Shown in pieces: positions 34,731 through 44,098 of a stretch of DNA of 48,521 nucleotides (position 1 is the stretch's first letter; each line of letters begins with the position of its first letter). The translations under genes and the position numbers were made by a program. The stretch covers positions 1-48,521 of the forward strand of contig NZ_BCPY01000017.1 in the NCBI RefSeq assembly GCF_001544195.1, written 5' to 3'. The notes under the pieces were generated by a model. That model had not been told where the DNA came from. It was given only the letters and a program-made list of their open reading frames with translations, and did no database searches. The stretch comes from Tetragenococcus solitarius NBRC 100494. GTDB lineage: Bacteria; Bacillota; Bacilli; Lactobacillales; Enterococcaceae.

Positions 34731-36476
34731 TTAGAAGTTACCTTCATCAATGGCTTTTAATTTTCGATAACGAGAATTAGATTTAGCAAGTTCATCTGGA
34801 GTTCCCGACATCTCTAATTGACCGTCTTCGATAAATATCACGCGTTGCATCTTGTCAATTCCTTGCAGATGATGGGTAACCCAAATGATTGTCTTTTCAC
34901 TTAGTTGTTTAAAAAATGTGTCGATTAACGCTTGTTCTGTAATAGGATCTAAACCAACAGTAGGTTCGTCCAACAAGACAATAGGAACGTCTTTTAATAG
35001 AATTCTTGCTAGTGCCATACGGTGACGTTCCCCGCCCGAAAAGCGTAAGCCTGCTTCATCGACCATCGTGTTTAGTCCTTCTGGCAATTCTTTTACCAGC
35101 TGTTCCAAGCCAACCCTTCTTAGCACTTCCCACACTTCAGAAATTTCTGCTTGTTCATTACCGATACGTAAATTATTTAAAATCGTCGTGTGAAATAAAT
35201 AAGGGGCTTGCTGGATCACACCGATATAATCGGAAATACGGTCGCCTATCTGTTCGGTAGCCACACCTGCTAATTGAACACTTCCACTAGTTGGAACCAG
35301 ATCGCCACGAATCAATGAAACTAAGGTGCTTTTCCCAGAACCACTGCGCCCCAGCACCGCTAATTTTTCGCCTTGAGAAATCGTTAGATTCAAGTTATTT
35401 AATACCTCTGTACTGTTTTTTTCATAACGAAAAACAAGGTGGTCGATTTTAATATCTAACGGTTCTTGTAAAACTTTTTTCGTTGAGTAATCTTCTATTA
35501 TCGGCAAGTTATTTAAACGCTTGATAGAATCTTTATAGATATTTGTTTCCTGGGCTGCGTCAGGTAAGCCACTGAAAGCATCCGCTAAAGGAAGAGCACT
35601 TAAAACAAAGGCCGCAATCCAATTGGCTGGCCCTCCATGATTTCCAGGAAATTGCTGGCTCGTCCAAAATAATAAAGCTATCACAATAAGACAAACAATC
35701 ACTTGTAACAAAAAGTCACGCCGTCGGTTAAACTTTTGTAAATGAGCTTGAGTATCTTGCAAACTTTTCTCTGATTGATCATGCCAGTTAACATATTCAT
35801 GCCCACGCTGACTAAAAATCCAATCGGAAACACCAATTACGTTATCCGTCAGTTCCGAATATAATTCGTTTTTTAATTGCTTTTCTTTTTCCTGTCGTGC
35901 ACCATTTACAACCACTGACCACAAGGGCAAAACCACCGCAATACTAAAAAGCATTAAAGCCATCAGACAAGCAAACGGAATAGAAAATATCCCCAGTGCA
36001 ATAACCACAAAAATATACAAAATCCAAGCAATAATTGTCGGAAAGATGGTACGCAAGTAAAGATTTTGTATATGATTAATATCTTCGGCCAGTAACCCCA
36101 AAACATCGCCTAAAGAATAATGTCTTTTAAAAAAGACCGCGTCTTTTTCTAAAGTATTATATAATTTTAAACGTAGCTGCGAAGTCATTTTCAAAACCCA
36201 ATTATGACTGACTAAACGTTCCACATAGCGAAAAACAGGACGCCCAATACCAAAAGCTCGGGTTAAAACAATCGGAACATAAACTAGTAATATATTTTCT
36301 GGAATAGAAGCAGAACGACTAATCAAAAAACCTGAGGTAAACATCAAGGCCCCCGCACAAAAGAACGTCATAAACCCCAAAAATAAAGCTGCAATCATCG
36401 TTTTTTTATAACGTTTTAAAAAGGGTCTGATCCAACTGTCTTTTTCTAGAGCCTTGAATAAAGGAATATTATGCAT
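34731..36476 (-). CDS. cydC: thiol reductant ABC exporter subunit CydC
   Basis: One half of the heterodimeric ABC transporter that exports glutathione or cysteine (and was linked to heme) and is needed to assemble cytochrome bd. Six membrane helices in the first 300 residues include the CydC-specific block LLVYVPIVLTRAFGIGRP followed by VFRYVERLVSH. The ATPase domain has Walker A LGRSGSGKST, signature LRFSGGERHR and Walker B IVLLDEPTVGLD. 581 aa. Start overlaps the cydD stop by 8 bases. In Bacillus naming the two subunits' order can be given differently. Confidence 0.93.
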   Translation of the reverse strand: MHNIPLFKALEKDSWIRPFLKRYKKTMIAALFLGFMTFFCAGALMFTSGFLISRSASIPENILLVYVPIVLTRAFGIGRPVFRYVERLVSHNWVLKMTSQLRLKLYNTLEKDAVFFKRHYSLGDVLGLLAEDINHIQNLYLRTIFPTIIAWILYIFVVIALGIFSIPFACLMALMLFSIAVVLPLWSVVVNGARQEKEKQLKNELYSELTDNVIGVSDWIFSQRGHEYVNWHDQSEKSLQDTQAHLQKFNRRRDFLLQVIVCLIVIALLFWTSQQFPGNHGGPANWIAAFVLSALPLADAFSGLPDAAQETNIYKDSIKRLNNLPIIEDYSTKKVLQEPLDIKIDHLVFRYEKNSTEVLNNLNLTISQGEKLAVLGRSGSGKSTLVSLIRGDLVPTSGSVQLAGVATEQIGDRISDYIGVIQQAPYLFHTTILNNLRIGNEQAEISEVWEVLRRVGLEQLVKELPEGLNTMVDEAGLRFSGGERHRMALARILLKDVPIVLLDEPTVGLDPITEQALIDTFFKQLSEKTIIWVTHHLQGIDKMQRVIFIEDGQLEMSGTPDELAKSNSRYRKLKAIDEGNF

Positions 36477-38187
36477 CTTCTTCCCCCCTCATTTGTTGTG
36501 CCAGTCGATAAAAATAACCTTTTTTAGCAAATAACTCATCTAAAGTCCCTGTTTCAACGATTTTACCTTGATCGATTACAATAATCTCATCCATCTGTCT
36601 CATCCAGTGCAATCGATGGGTAGCGAAAAAAACCAGACGATCTTCCATTAACGGCAACATTCTTTCTTTTAATTCAACTTCTGTCTCAATGTCTAGATGA
36701 GCGGTTGGTTCGTCAAACATTAAAATCTTACGCTTTTTATCTAAAAACGCTCTTGCTAAAGCAATTCGCTGCGCTTGTCCACCACTTAATGTACGTGCTC
36801 CGCTTCCTAGCTGCGTATCTAATCCTTCAGGTAATTCAGCCACCAATTCGCTTAAACCAGCAACTCTTACCGCTTCTAGAATCTCTGCTTCAGAAGCTTC
36901 TGGTGTATAAAATGCTAAATTTTCTTTTAAAGATAATTGAAAAACATAAGGATCTTGAGGAATATAGGTTAATTGTTTTTGCCATCCTTCCAAGGCAAGA
37001 TTGTTGGCCTTTTGACCATTTAACTCGATTTCTCCCGCAGTTGGTTGTAAAAAACCACTCAATGTATTAATCAACGTTGATTTTCCAGAGCCACTCATCC
37101 CGATAATGCCGATTTTTTTTAATCCCTGCACAGAAAAATCAACCGATAGCACGGGTTTGTTTTCATACGAGACCGACACATCATGTAAAGTGATCTTAGA
37201 ATTTTCATCCCAAGTTCTCAAATCAAGGGAGGATTTTTTCATTTCTGGTTCATTGAGCACCTCGTTGATCGCACCTAAAGCGTTTTTCCCATCTAATGTA
37301 GCATGGTAGTCACTAGAAAACTCTCTGACCGGCAGAAAATATTCGGGTGCTAATATCAATACTGATAAAGCTGGGAAAAGCGGAATTAAACCATTAATTA
37401 AACGCAATCCAAGCATTACCGCCACAATAGCTACAGCCAATGTGGTAAAAAAGTCTAAGGCAAAAGTAGATAAAATGCCTATTTTTAACGTACTCATTGT
37501 TGACTTACGAAACTTTTCACTTGTATTGTAAATACTCTTTCCATATTTCTTACTCAAGCCAAACATTTTCAACGTATCCAGACCACGTAAGGAATCAATA
37601 AAATGATTGGACAAAAGTTGAAACGCTTTATATTGCTTATCAGCTTTTGCTTGAGCAGCGTAACCTAAAACAATCATAAAAATAATAATTAAAGGGAAAA
37701 TGATGAGTAATATAACGCCGGACTGAATATCTAAGTAAAATATCACCGCTAAAATTAACCAAGGGATAACCATCATATTTATCATTTTAGAAAAAATCAA
37801 ATGAATATAATTTTCTACTTGTTCGATACCATCTAAGGCCATCGTTGTCATATTTCCTGAACCTTGTGTTTGCACAATTTTTGGCCCGATTCGAAAGACT
37901 TTTTCTAATAACTGCTTGCGTAAATAAGCAGCCTGTTCAGCAGCATAATGATCTAGTAACTTCTCACGTAAAAAAGTCACGCCATGGCGAGCTGAAAAAA
38001 TAACAAAAAAAGCCACAATTGCAAATAACTGTTCAGAGATTTTTTCCCCATTCCATAAGCGCGTAATCACAGCAGCCAGCATGTATGTTTGGCCGATGAT
38101 AAAGAGAGCTTGCAAAACGGCAAGTCCTGCAAGCATCCCCATGTTTTTTTTACTATTCGGCAAAACCATTATGGCTTTATCGATCAT
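36469..38187 (-). CDS. cydD: thiol reductant ABC exporter subunit CydD
   Basis: Partner of CydC in the cytochrome bd assembly transporter. Membrane domain with the CydD-typical block LAPEYFLPVREFSSDYHA near residue 285. The ATPase domain has Walker A IGMSGSGKST, signature RTLSGGQAQRIALARAF and Walker B ILMFDEPTAHLD. 572 aa is normal. ATG 38187 overlaps the cydB stop codon by four bases (ATGA), so the two are translationally coupled. Confidence 0.93.
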   Translation of the reverse strand: MIDKAIMVLPNSKKNMGMLAGLAVLQALFIIGQTYMLAAVITRLWNGEKISEQLFAIVAFFVIFSARHGVTFLREKLLDHYAAEQAAYLRKQLLEKVFRIGPKIVQTQGSGNMTTMALDGIEQVENYIHLIFSKMINMMVIPWLILAVIFYLDIQSGVILLIIFPLIIIFMIVLGYAAQAKADKQYKAFQLLSNHFIDSLRGLDTLKMFGLSKKYGKSIYNTSEKFRKSTMSTLKIGILSTFALDFFTTLAVAIVAVMLGLRLINGLIPLFPALSVLILAPEYFLPVREFSSDYHATLDGKNALGAINEVLNEPEMKKSSLDLRTWDENSKITLHDVSVSYENKPVLSVDFSVQGLKKIGIIGMSGSGKSTLINTLSGFLQPTAGEIELNGQKANNLALEGWQKQLTYIPQDPYVFQLSLKENLAFYTPEASEAEILEAVRVAGLSELVAELPEGLDTQLGSGARTLSGGQAQRIALARAFLDKKRKILMFDEPTAHLDIETEVELKERMLPLMEDRLVFFATHRLHWMRQMDEIIVIDQGKIVETGTLDELFAKKGYFYRLAQQMRGEEDA

Positions 38188-39203
38188 TCACCATACCCCG
38201 CAATCTCAGTATGTTTGACCCGTTTTCTAAAAATATAGTAAGTCCAAGCGATATAGGCTAAAATAAACGGTAACAACCCAATAGCAGTATAGCTCATAAT
38301 TTTCAGTGTATAAGGCGATGATGATGCATTAGCGATTAATAAGTTGTTTGTCGCGTTTGTTGAACTAATTAACACGCGTGGAAATAACCCAGTAAATAAA
38401 AGCGTAACTAAAGCTATCAAAGTAAAGCCACTAGTTAAAAACGCCGTTAACTCTTTATTTGTATAAGAACAGTAATTTGCTATGACTGTTAGTAAAACCA
38501 TCACAACTAATAAAGTGATTGTAGAAACTGGATGTAAAGCAAAAAAGTCTGTTTGTAAGTAAAGTAACACTGCAAATGCAACTAGACCGACATATAATAC
38601 CCAATACAAAGCTTGCGCGTAATTTTTCGCTCGACTACGAATAGGTCCTGTTGTTTTTAAGGAAATATAATTCAATCCATGAAGATAACAGAGCAACGTC
38701 AAAGCAACGCCGCCAACTAAAGAAAACAAATTAATATAATCTGTGAAGCGAGCTGTCATGTCTCCATTACTGTCTATAGGCATTCCTTGAATCATACTGG
38801 TAAATAAAATACCAAAGAAAAATGGCACAAGGAAGCTACCTATAGATAAAGTCCAGTTCCAAATCCATTTGCGTTCTTCCGGCATATTACTACGAAATTC
38901 AAATGAAACGCCACGGATAATCAATCCAAACAAAATGGTAAACAAAATCAGATAGTAACCACTAAACAAAGAAGCATACCACATCGGAAAAGAAGCAAAC
39001 ATCGCTCCTCCTGCAGAAATTAACCAAACTTCATTGCCGTCCCAAACAGGACCAATCGTTTGTACAACCTGATCTTTTTCTTGGTCATTTTTCGTTAAAG
39101 TCTGCACGGACATTCCTACACCAAAATCAAAGCCTTCTAAAAAGAAAAAACCAGCAAATAATACACCAATTAAAATAAACCAAAATAACTGTAAACTACT
39201 CAT
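38184..39203 (-). CDS. cydB: cytochrome bd ubiquinol/menaquinol oxidase subunit II
   Basis: Membrane subunit of cytochrome bd, which reduces oxygen to water with electrons from the quinol pool. The start of the family is clear at MSSLQLFWFILIGVLFAGFFFLEGFDFGVG. I therefore choose ATG 39203, preceded by GGAGG eight bases upstream, rather than the 30-residue longer frame inside cydA. The result is 339 aa with about eight or nine helices and the conserved GPVWDGNEVWLI segment. It overlaps cydA by 8 bases and cydD by 4. Confidence 0.95.
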   Translation of the reverse strand: MSSLQLFWFILIGVLFAGFFFLEGFDFGVGMSVQTLTKNDQEKDQVVQTIGPVWDGNEVWLISAGGAMFASFPMWYASLFSGYYLILFTILFGLIIRGVSFEFRSNMPEERKWIWNWTLSIGSFLVPFFFGILFTSMIQGMPIDSNGDMTARFTDYINLFSLVGGVALTLLCYLHGLNYISLKTTGPIRSRAKNYAQALYWVLYVGLVAFAVLLYLQTDFFALHPVSTITLLVVMVLLTVIANYCSYTNKELTAFLTSGFTLIALVTLLFTGLFPRVLISSTNATNNLLIANASSSPYTLKIMSYTAIGLLPFILAYIAWTYYIFRKRVKHTEIAGYGE

Positions 39204-40617
39204 TGAAAGCACCTCCGTCAAAAGGGTCCGTCGCAGGCTCTTCTTGTTCTTGTCCTTCTTGAGCATCAGGACCTTTACGTAGCTCACGGACAACCAGGTA
39301 GATCATAACAACTGCCAGTCCTCCAAATAATAAGAAGTAAACAATATTTGAAAACAATAGCGAAGCAGGAGTAACGTTTGGCGAAACACTATCTTGAATT
39401 TTAAACATTCCATAAACAGTCCAAGGATAGCGGCCAAGTTCTGTCACTAGCCAACCACAGGTATTGGCAATAAAAGGAGTAAATGTCATTAAACCAACAA
39501 CCCACAACATCCACGGTTTTTCATAAAGCGTTGGTTTTTTCCTGCGAGTAAAAAATAGTCCTAACAAAGCAACTAGCAGCATTAACATCCCAAATCCAGC
39601 CATAATTCGGAAGCTCCAAAACATGGCGTTAACTGGTGGAAAATAATTATCCTCACCGTATTCGGTTGTCAGGCTTTCATTGATTGAATTCATTCCTTCT
39701 ACACCGCCAGAAAGGCTATGATAAGATAAAATACTCAAAACATAAGGCACATGAACACCAAAAACACGCTCGTGCTTTGCTTCATCCATCCAAGCAACCA
39801 CTGTCCATGAAGCCGGATCATCAGAATCTTCATACAGACCTTCTGTAGCAGCAAATTTCATTGGCTGATCTTCAACTAAAGCTTGCATTTGCATGTCGCC
39901 AGCAATTAATACTCCAAGAGAACCAAATAAAGCGACCCATAACCCCACACGCAATGACTTTTTATAAATACTATTGCTCAACTGGCTTAACGTATGTTTT
40001 TTTAATAAACGAAAAGCAGACATTCCAGCTATCAGAATACCACCCATCAAGAAAGCGGCCATAATCACATGCGAGAATTCGTACCAAACTTGCGGATTTT
40101 TGACCAAGGCACCAAAGTCATTCATTTCTGCTCTACCGTTACGGAAGGTAAAGCCTGTGGGATGTTGCATAAAACTATTGGCTACTAAAATCCAAAAAGC
40201 TGAAAGAATCGACCCAAATGTAACCAGCCACATGAAAGAAACATGTAATTTCGGTCCAACTCTTTTCCAGGTAAACATCCATAATCCTAAAAAGGTTGAC
40301 TCTAAGAAAAAGGCCAATAGGGCCTCAACAGCTAAAGGCGCGCCAAAAATATCTCCAACAAAACGCGAATAATCTGACCAGTTCATACCAAACTGAAACT
40401 CTTGAATAATCCCCGTTACAACGCCAACTGCAAAACTTAATAAGAAAATATTTCCCCAAAATTTTGCCATTTTTTGGTAACTGTCATCTTTTTTTATCAC
40501 ATACATTGTTTCCATAATTGCAACAAGTAATGCCACACCAATTGAAAATGGTACAAAAAAATAGTGGAAAATCGTTGTCATTGCAAATTGGAAACGAGCT
40601 AATGTCACAATATCCAT
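39196..40617 (-). CDS. cydA: cytochrome bd oxidase subunit I
   Basis: Catalytic subunit that binds hemes b558, b595 and d. Visible: His18 in TIFHYFFVPFSIG (heme ligand), a second His in EFSHVIMAAFLMG, the quinol-binding Q-loop region and the conserved GRYPWTVYG segment (Gram-positive form of GRQPW). 473 aa with nine or so helices and the short Q-loop usual in Firmicutes. Start ATG 40617 with GGAGGAG upstream. It is first gene of cydABDC. Lactic acid bacteria generally lack heme synthesis, so activity probably depends on supplied heme. Confidence 0.95.
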   Translation of the reverse strand: MDIVTLARFQFAMTTIFHYFFVPFSIGVALLVAIMETMYVIKKDDSYQKMAKFWGNIFLLSFAVGVVTGIIQEFQFGMNWSDYSRFVGDIFGAPLAVEALLAFFLESTFLGLWMFTWKRVGPKLHVSFMWLVTFGSILSAFWILVANSFMQHPTGFTFRNGRAEMNDFGALVKNPQVWYEFSHVIMAAFLMGGILIAGMSAFRLLKKHTLSQLSNSIYKKSLRVGLWVALFGSLGVLIAGDMQMQALVEDQPMKFAATEGLYEDSDDPASWTVVAWMDEAKHERVFGVHVPYVLSILSYHSLSGGVEGMNSINESLTTEYGEDNYFPPVNAMFWSFRIMAGFGMLMLLVALLGLFFTRRKKPTLYEKPWMLWVVGLMTFTPFIANTCGWLVTELGRYPWTVYGMFKIQDSVSPNVTPASLLFSNIVYFLLFGGLAVVMIYLVVRELRKGPDAQEGQEQEEPATDPFDGGAFNE

Positions 40618-40683
40618 TTTTTACTCCTCCAATACTTCGATAATCATTAATATATTAAAAAATAAATGCAAAAAACCTTATAT

Positions 40684-40712
40684 AGTATACTCGTTTCTAC
40701 ACTTACTTACAA
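40684..40712 (-). promoter_or_regulatory. promoter of the cydABDC operon
   Basis: Minus strand TTGTAA (40712-40707), 17-bp spacer, TATACT (40689-40684). Leader of about 60 bases. I looked for a Rex or cre site nearby and found none convincing. Confidence 0.75.
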
Positions 40713-40789
40713 CCAATTTGTTCATTTTCATCATATGCTTTTTTTTATGAAATGCAATTATTCGGCTTGTATTTTCAAATAAAGCAAAC

Positions 40790-41572
40790 TTAAAAGAAAA
40801 GGTAAAACCCATTGTATAAATTAATCAATAATACTAACAAAATGACTGCTTCAAATATTTGAGAAACTCGCTTAGGAGAAATTACCTGGCTGACTTTCGC
40901 CCCTACAAACCCGCCAATAACCGCCGCTAAAACAACGTAAACAAGCATACTCAAGTCATAACGACCAAAACCAGAAGTAAAAGCTATTGTCATAAGCTTA
41001 GCTAACTGAGAAAAAAAGATGGTACAAATCGAATAAACAGTTGCTTTTTTGATTGGAACACCAAACATAAAAATCAAAAGCGAAACATTAATAGGTCCAC
41101 CACCGATACCTAGTAAGCTTGATAAAAAGCCTAAAATTCCTCCACAAATAAAATACCAAAAAATACCAGTCAGTTGAAATTTACGTAAATGAAAATGGTT
41201 ATAAAATAACGCAAAAAGTAAAGTAATAATCGTCAATCCAATTTGAATCATTTGGACTAACCATTCATCGGAAAAATTGTTTAAGAAAAACTCAAACGTA
41301 TGATTTCCCAAAAAACCGCCAAAAATCGAACCACCAGCAACCCAAGCCAAAAACTTGCCTTGAACCGTCATGCCCCCTCTGACTTGTCGCATAGTTGAAG
41401 TAATCGACATAACAAATACAGCCACTGAAGAATAAAATGACACTACGGCTACCGAATCTGCTGCAATAAAATCCAGTACTGGTTTAATAATTACTCCACC
41501 GCCCATACCCGATATGGCTCCTACAGTATTAGCTAAGATAATAACTAGAAAATAAACAATTCCCTTTTCCAT
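40790..41572 (-). CDS. TSUP family membrane transporter (TauE/SafE)
   Basis: Predicted anion/organic-acid exporter of the sulfite exporter TauE/SafE family, with about eight membrane helices. The family repeat is visible twice as ANTVGAISGMGGGVIIKPVL near the N terminus and LGFLSSLLGIGGGPINVSLL in the middle. The substrate is unknown. I choose ATG 41572, with AGGAAG upstream, rather than the longer frame to 41596. This gives 260 aa. It is monocistronic, convergent with neither neighbour, and has its own promoter at 41608-41635. Confidence 0.87.
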   Translation of the reverse strand: MEKGIVYFLVIILANTVGAISGMGGGVIIKPVLDFIAADSVAVVSFYSSVAVFVMSITSTMRQVRGGMTVQGKFLAWVAGGSIFGGFLGNHTFEFFLNNFSDEWLVQMIQIGLTIITLLFALFYNHFHLRKFQLTGIFWYFICGGILGFLSSLLGIGGGPINVSLLIFMFGVPIKKATVYSICTIFFSQLAKLMTIAFTSGFGRYDLSMLVYVVLAAVIGGFVGAKVSQVISPKRVSQIFEAVILLVLLINLYNGFYLFF

Positions 41573-41607
41573 CAGCTCTTCCTTTCTAATTTTCACCTTA
41601 CAAACCT

Positions 41608-41635
41608 ATGATACCGCCGATAAGAAGAAAAGCAA
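41608..41635 (-). promoter_or_regulatory. promoter of the TSUP gene
   Basis: Minus strand TTGCTT (41635-41630), 16-bp spacer, TATCAT (41613-41608). Confidence 0.6.
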
Positions 41636-41963
41636 AACTTTTCTCTAGTAAAAAATTAAAATAAATATAGCTTGACTCATTCAGCAAATTTCAAAAAAGT
41701 TAAAACAGATCTAAAATAGTAAATACTTAAGCAAACACGTCTTATTTTGTTAAAAAAAGTTGTTTTATGTATAAACTGACAAATATAAGACAATAAAAGC
41801 AATAACATACTAAAAATTTTAATAAAAATAGTGGATAACTTTGTTTTTCTATTGCCAATAGAAGGAAGTAACTCTCCATTTATCCTCAAGTGACGTTATT
41901 TTTCCACCCAAAGTTTCTATTGTTTCTCTTTAATTATGTCAATAACGACATTTTTTTACAAAT

Positions 41964-41994
41964 TTGTCATTTTTTCATGTGAAAAAATTATGAT
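41964..41994 (+). promoter_or_regulatory. promoter of the Mga-like gene with a palindromic spacer
   Basis: TTGTCA (41964-41969), 19-bp spacer, TATGAT (41989-41994). The spacer is almost filled by the perfect palindrome TTTTTTCA-TG-TGAAAAAA (41970-41987), a likely operator. Confidence 0.5.
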
Positions 41995-42016
41995 ACGTTC
42001 GCTCAGAGGTGATCGA

Positions 42017-43027
42017 ATGTTTGATATATTATTAGAAAAGCAAGATAAAATTATTTTTCGTTTATTTCAATATTTGCAAAAAAACAATCCTTGTTCATTA
42101 AAAAAAGCTGCTAACCAGCTAAACCTAAAGCCAAAATCATTAAAGCGCTATATTACCCTTTGGCAGCAAGAGGGCAGTAATTTTTCAACTGGCATTTCTT
42201 TTTATATAAAGGACCAGATGATCCGAGCAATTTACTCTCAAGAAAGTGCCCAACTGTTTTTAAGCGTACTACTCAACCGCAGTTTTTCTTTCCAATTATT
42301 GGTAAAAATTTTGGAGCAACCTTTTTGTACATTTAAATCTTTAAAAAATAAATTCTATCTTTCAAAGGCGACTATGCAACGACGTATCCAAAAAATGAAA
42401 CCGCTATTACAGCATTATGGTTTATCCATTTCTTTTGTAACCGCGCCTATTCTGACAGGGAGTGAAATACAACTCCGTTATTTTTCTTTGCTGATTTCTC
42501 TATTGTATGATCCGCCGCTTTTATGGAATAGCCAAGTTTTATTTGATCGCTATGAAGAAACACAGCAATATCGTATCGGCCAAGGTTTTAAACTAAAAAA
42601 AACAAAACCAGCAATAACGAATCCGTATTACCCTATCCCCTTTCAAATCGATGATACTAGTTTGCTATTTTTATGGCGGCAATTCTCCGGATTAGAAACA
42701 ATCTGGTTAGATTCTTCGTTAACAGAGTCTATAAATTTTGCTTTACATGCTTATACAAATTTAAGTGAATTATCTATCATTACTTTAGCGCAAAAACTAC
42801 ATCGTCTACATAGCTTATGTAGTTTTTATTCAGGTAGTCTCTTCGTCGCATACGACCCATTTTTTATCATGAAAAACTCTGAACGATTAATTCAAAGCTT
42901 TACAAAGCTTTTACCACACTACCAGCAATTACTAGCAAAACATCCAGAACTCCCCTGTTTCTATGAAAGTCTATTACAACATGATCTTCACAATAAAAAC
43001 AGTGAACAAATAATTTCAGAAGATTAA
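42017..43027 (+). CDS. Mga-type helix-turn-helix regulator
   Basis: DNA-binding regulator related to the Mga/AtxA group. Two helix-turn-helix segments are visible near the N terminus: SLKKAANQLNLKPKSLKRYITLW (about 28-50) and TFKSLKNKFYLSKATMQRRIQKM (about 103-125). The rest is helical and basic. At 336 aa it is shorter than full-length Mga proteins (about 500 aa) and lacks a recognisable PTS-regulation or EIIB-like C-terminal domain. I choose ATG 42017, with GAGGTGATC upstream, over the longer frame to 41936, which runs through the promoter. Targets are unknown; the palindromic promoter suggests autoregulation. Confidence 0.78.
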   Translation: MFDILLEKQDKIIFRLFQYLQKNNPCSLKKAANQLNLKPKSLKRYITLWQQEGSNFSTGISFYIKDQMIRAIYSQESAQLFLSVLLNRSFSFQLLVKILEQPFCTFKSLKNKFYLSKATMQRRIQKMKPLLQHYGLSISFVTAPILTGSEIQLRYFSLLISLLYDPPLLWNSQVLFDRYEETQQYRIGQGFKLKKTKPAITNPYYPIPFQIDDTSLLFLWRQFSGLETIWLDSSLTESINFALHAYTNLSELSIITLAQKLHRLHSLCSFYSGSLFVAYDPFFIMKNSERLIQSFTKLLPHYQQLLAKHPELPCFYESLLQHDLHNKNSEQIISED

Positions 43028-43063
43028 AAAGCCAGCACGTAAGCAAGTTTGCTTATGTGCTGG
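43026..43063. terminator. terminator between the Mga-like and GlcU-like genes
   Basis: CCAGCACGTAAGCAA (43032-43046) and TTGCTTATGTGCTGG (43049-43063), 15 pairs with one G-U. T5 follows on the minus strand (complement of 43026-43030), so it serves the GlcU-like gene and probably both. Confidence 0.9.
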
Positions 43064-43089
43064 TCTATTACTATAACATCATATTTTTG

Positions 43090-43953
43090 TTATTTCGTTA
43101 ATCCAATTAAAATCCCACCAGCAGCTACCAAGAGTAAACCGCCGATCGTTAATTTCAATTCTTTTGAAGTCCTTGATTCTTTAAGGAATACAATACCGCC
43201 AATAGTAGATACAATAACGTTCATTTGAGATAACGTAAAACCTAACGCAACGCCGTTTGCTTTATTGGAAAGTAAAATACCTATATTTCCTATCGCAAAA
43301 GCGGCACCTGCCAATATATTTTGGAATGACTTTTTGCTAAATAATTCTGGTTTTTTGTCAAAGAAGAAACTAAAGACCATTGCACCTATTGCCATACCTA
43401 TTCCTTGAGGGAACAACACGTCCCAACCATTCAGATCAGCCATACGCGGAATGACATTGTACATCACTTGTCCAATCGTTGATAAAACGAGAACAAAAAG
43501 TCCCTTTTGCATTGCCCCCTTAGCGGAACTATCGTCACCTTCTTTATAAGCAGTGAAAAATACGCCCACAATAATCACAATCAAAGCACTGATTCCGTAC
43601 ACATAATCCATAGTACTTGTCCATTCATGGAAGTAAAAAATTCCAAATAGCGTTACTCCGATAAGTTGCATGCCGGTTGAAATCGGCATTGCAGCTGAAA
43701 CGCCAATAATATGGAAACTTTCAATCTGAGTAATTTGACCAAAAGCCCATGCAAACCCACAAACCAGTGATGCAAGAATTAAGTGCCAAGACCAAACAGG
43801 TTGGTGAAAAAATAAAACGCCAATTGAAAAGATAAGCGCTCCTAGTGACATACCCATTTGTTGATTTGATGTTTTCCCGCCGATTGTTTGTAAGATTAAG
43901 GGCTGAATCCCCCACATTAAAGCTGGTAAAAGTCCAAGTAATATATTGCCCAT
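43090..43953 (-). CDS. GRP family sugar uptake protein (GlcU/RbsU-like)
   Basis: Ten-helix membrane permease of the glucose/ribose porter family, which takes up sugars by proton symport without phosphorylation. Family blocks seen: LLGLLPALMWGIQPLILQTIGG at the N terminus, GFAWAFGQITQIESF, and SAAMPISTGMQLIG. 287 aa is normal. The sugar cannot be decided (glucose or ribose). ATG 43953 with AAGGAG ten bases upstream. It is monocistronic. A cre-like site at 44015-44028 upstream suggests CcpA control. Confidence 0.9.
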   Translation of the reverse strand: MGNILLGLLPALMWGIQPLILQTIGGKTSNQQMGMSLGALIFSIGVLFFHQPVWSWHLILASLVCGFAWAFGQITQIESFHIIGVSAAMPISTGMQLIGVTLFGIFYFHEWTSTMDYVYGISALIVIIVGVFFTAYKEGDDSSAKGAMQKGLFVLVLSTIGQVMYNVIPRMADLNGWDVLFPQGIGMAIGAMVFSFFFDKKPELFSKKSFQNILAGAAFAIGNIGILLSNKANGVALGFTLSQMNVIVSTIGGIVFLKESRTSKELKLTIGGLLLVAAGGILIGLTK

Positions 43954-44014
43954 AATAAAAGACTCCTTGTTATAATAATTAGATTGCTAGCAATAAAAAA
44001 TTCTCACAATGTTA

Positions 44015-44028
44015 TAATAACGCTTATA
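44015..44028 (-). promoter_or_regulatory. candidate cre site upstream of the sugar transporter
   Basis: Minus strand TATAAGCGTTATTA matches 9 of 11 fixed positions of TGWAANCGNTNWCA. It is about 60 bases before the start codon, within the likely promoter. Confidence 0.35.
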
Positions 44029-44060
44029 AAATAAAATCACAAAAATTTCGAAACCAAATA

Positions 44061-44098
44061 AAAAAACATAGGAGTGGTTTGCGACTCCCATGTTTTTT
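44061..44098. terminator. terminator of argS
   Basis: A6-CATAGGAGT (44061-44075) / ACTCCCATG-T6 (44084-44098), one mismatch, 8-base loop. It is about 100 bases past the argS stop and symmetric enough to work on both strands. Confidence 0.8.

Larger units (their letters stand above)
41573..42016. other. intergenic region between the TSUP and Mga-like genes
   Basis: 444 bp between divergent genes. The TSUP promoter is at 41608-41635 and the Mga-like promoter, rich in palindromes, at 41964-41994. Between about 41640 and 41940 I see nothing I can support; a 70-codon minus-strand frame there lacks a ribosome binding site. Confidence 0.6.

Noticed and set aside
41677-41889. 70-codon minus-strand hydrophobic reading frame between the TSUP and Mga-like genes.
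   Set aside because: It starts with TTG without a ribosome binding site, is AT-driven in composition and resembles no family I know.
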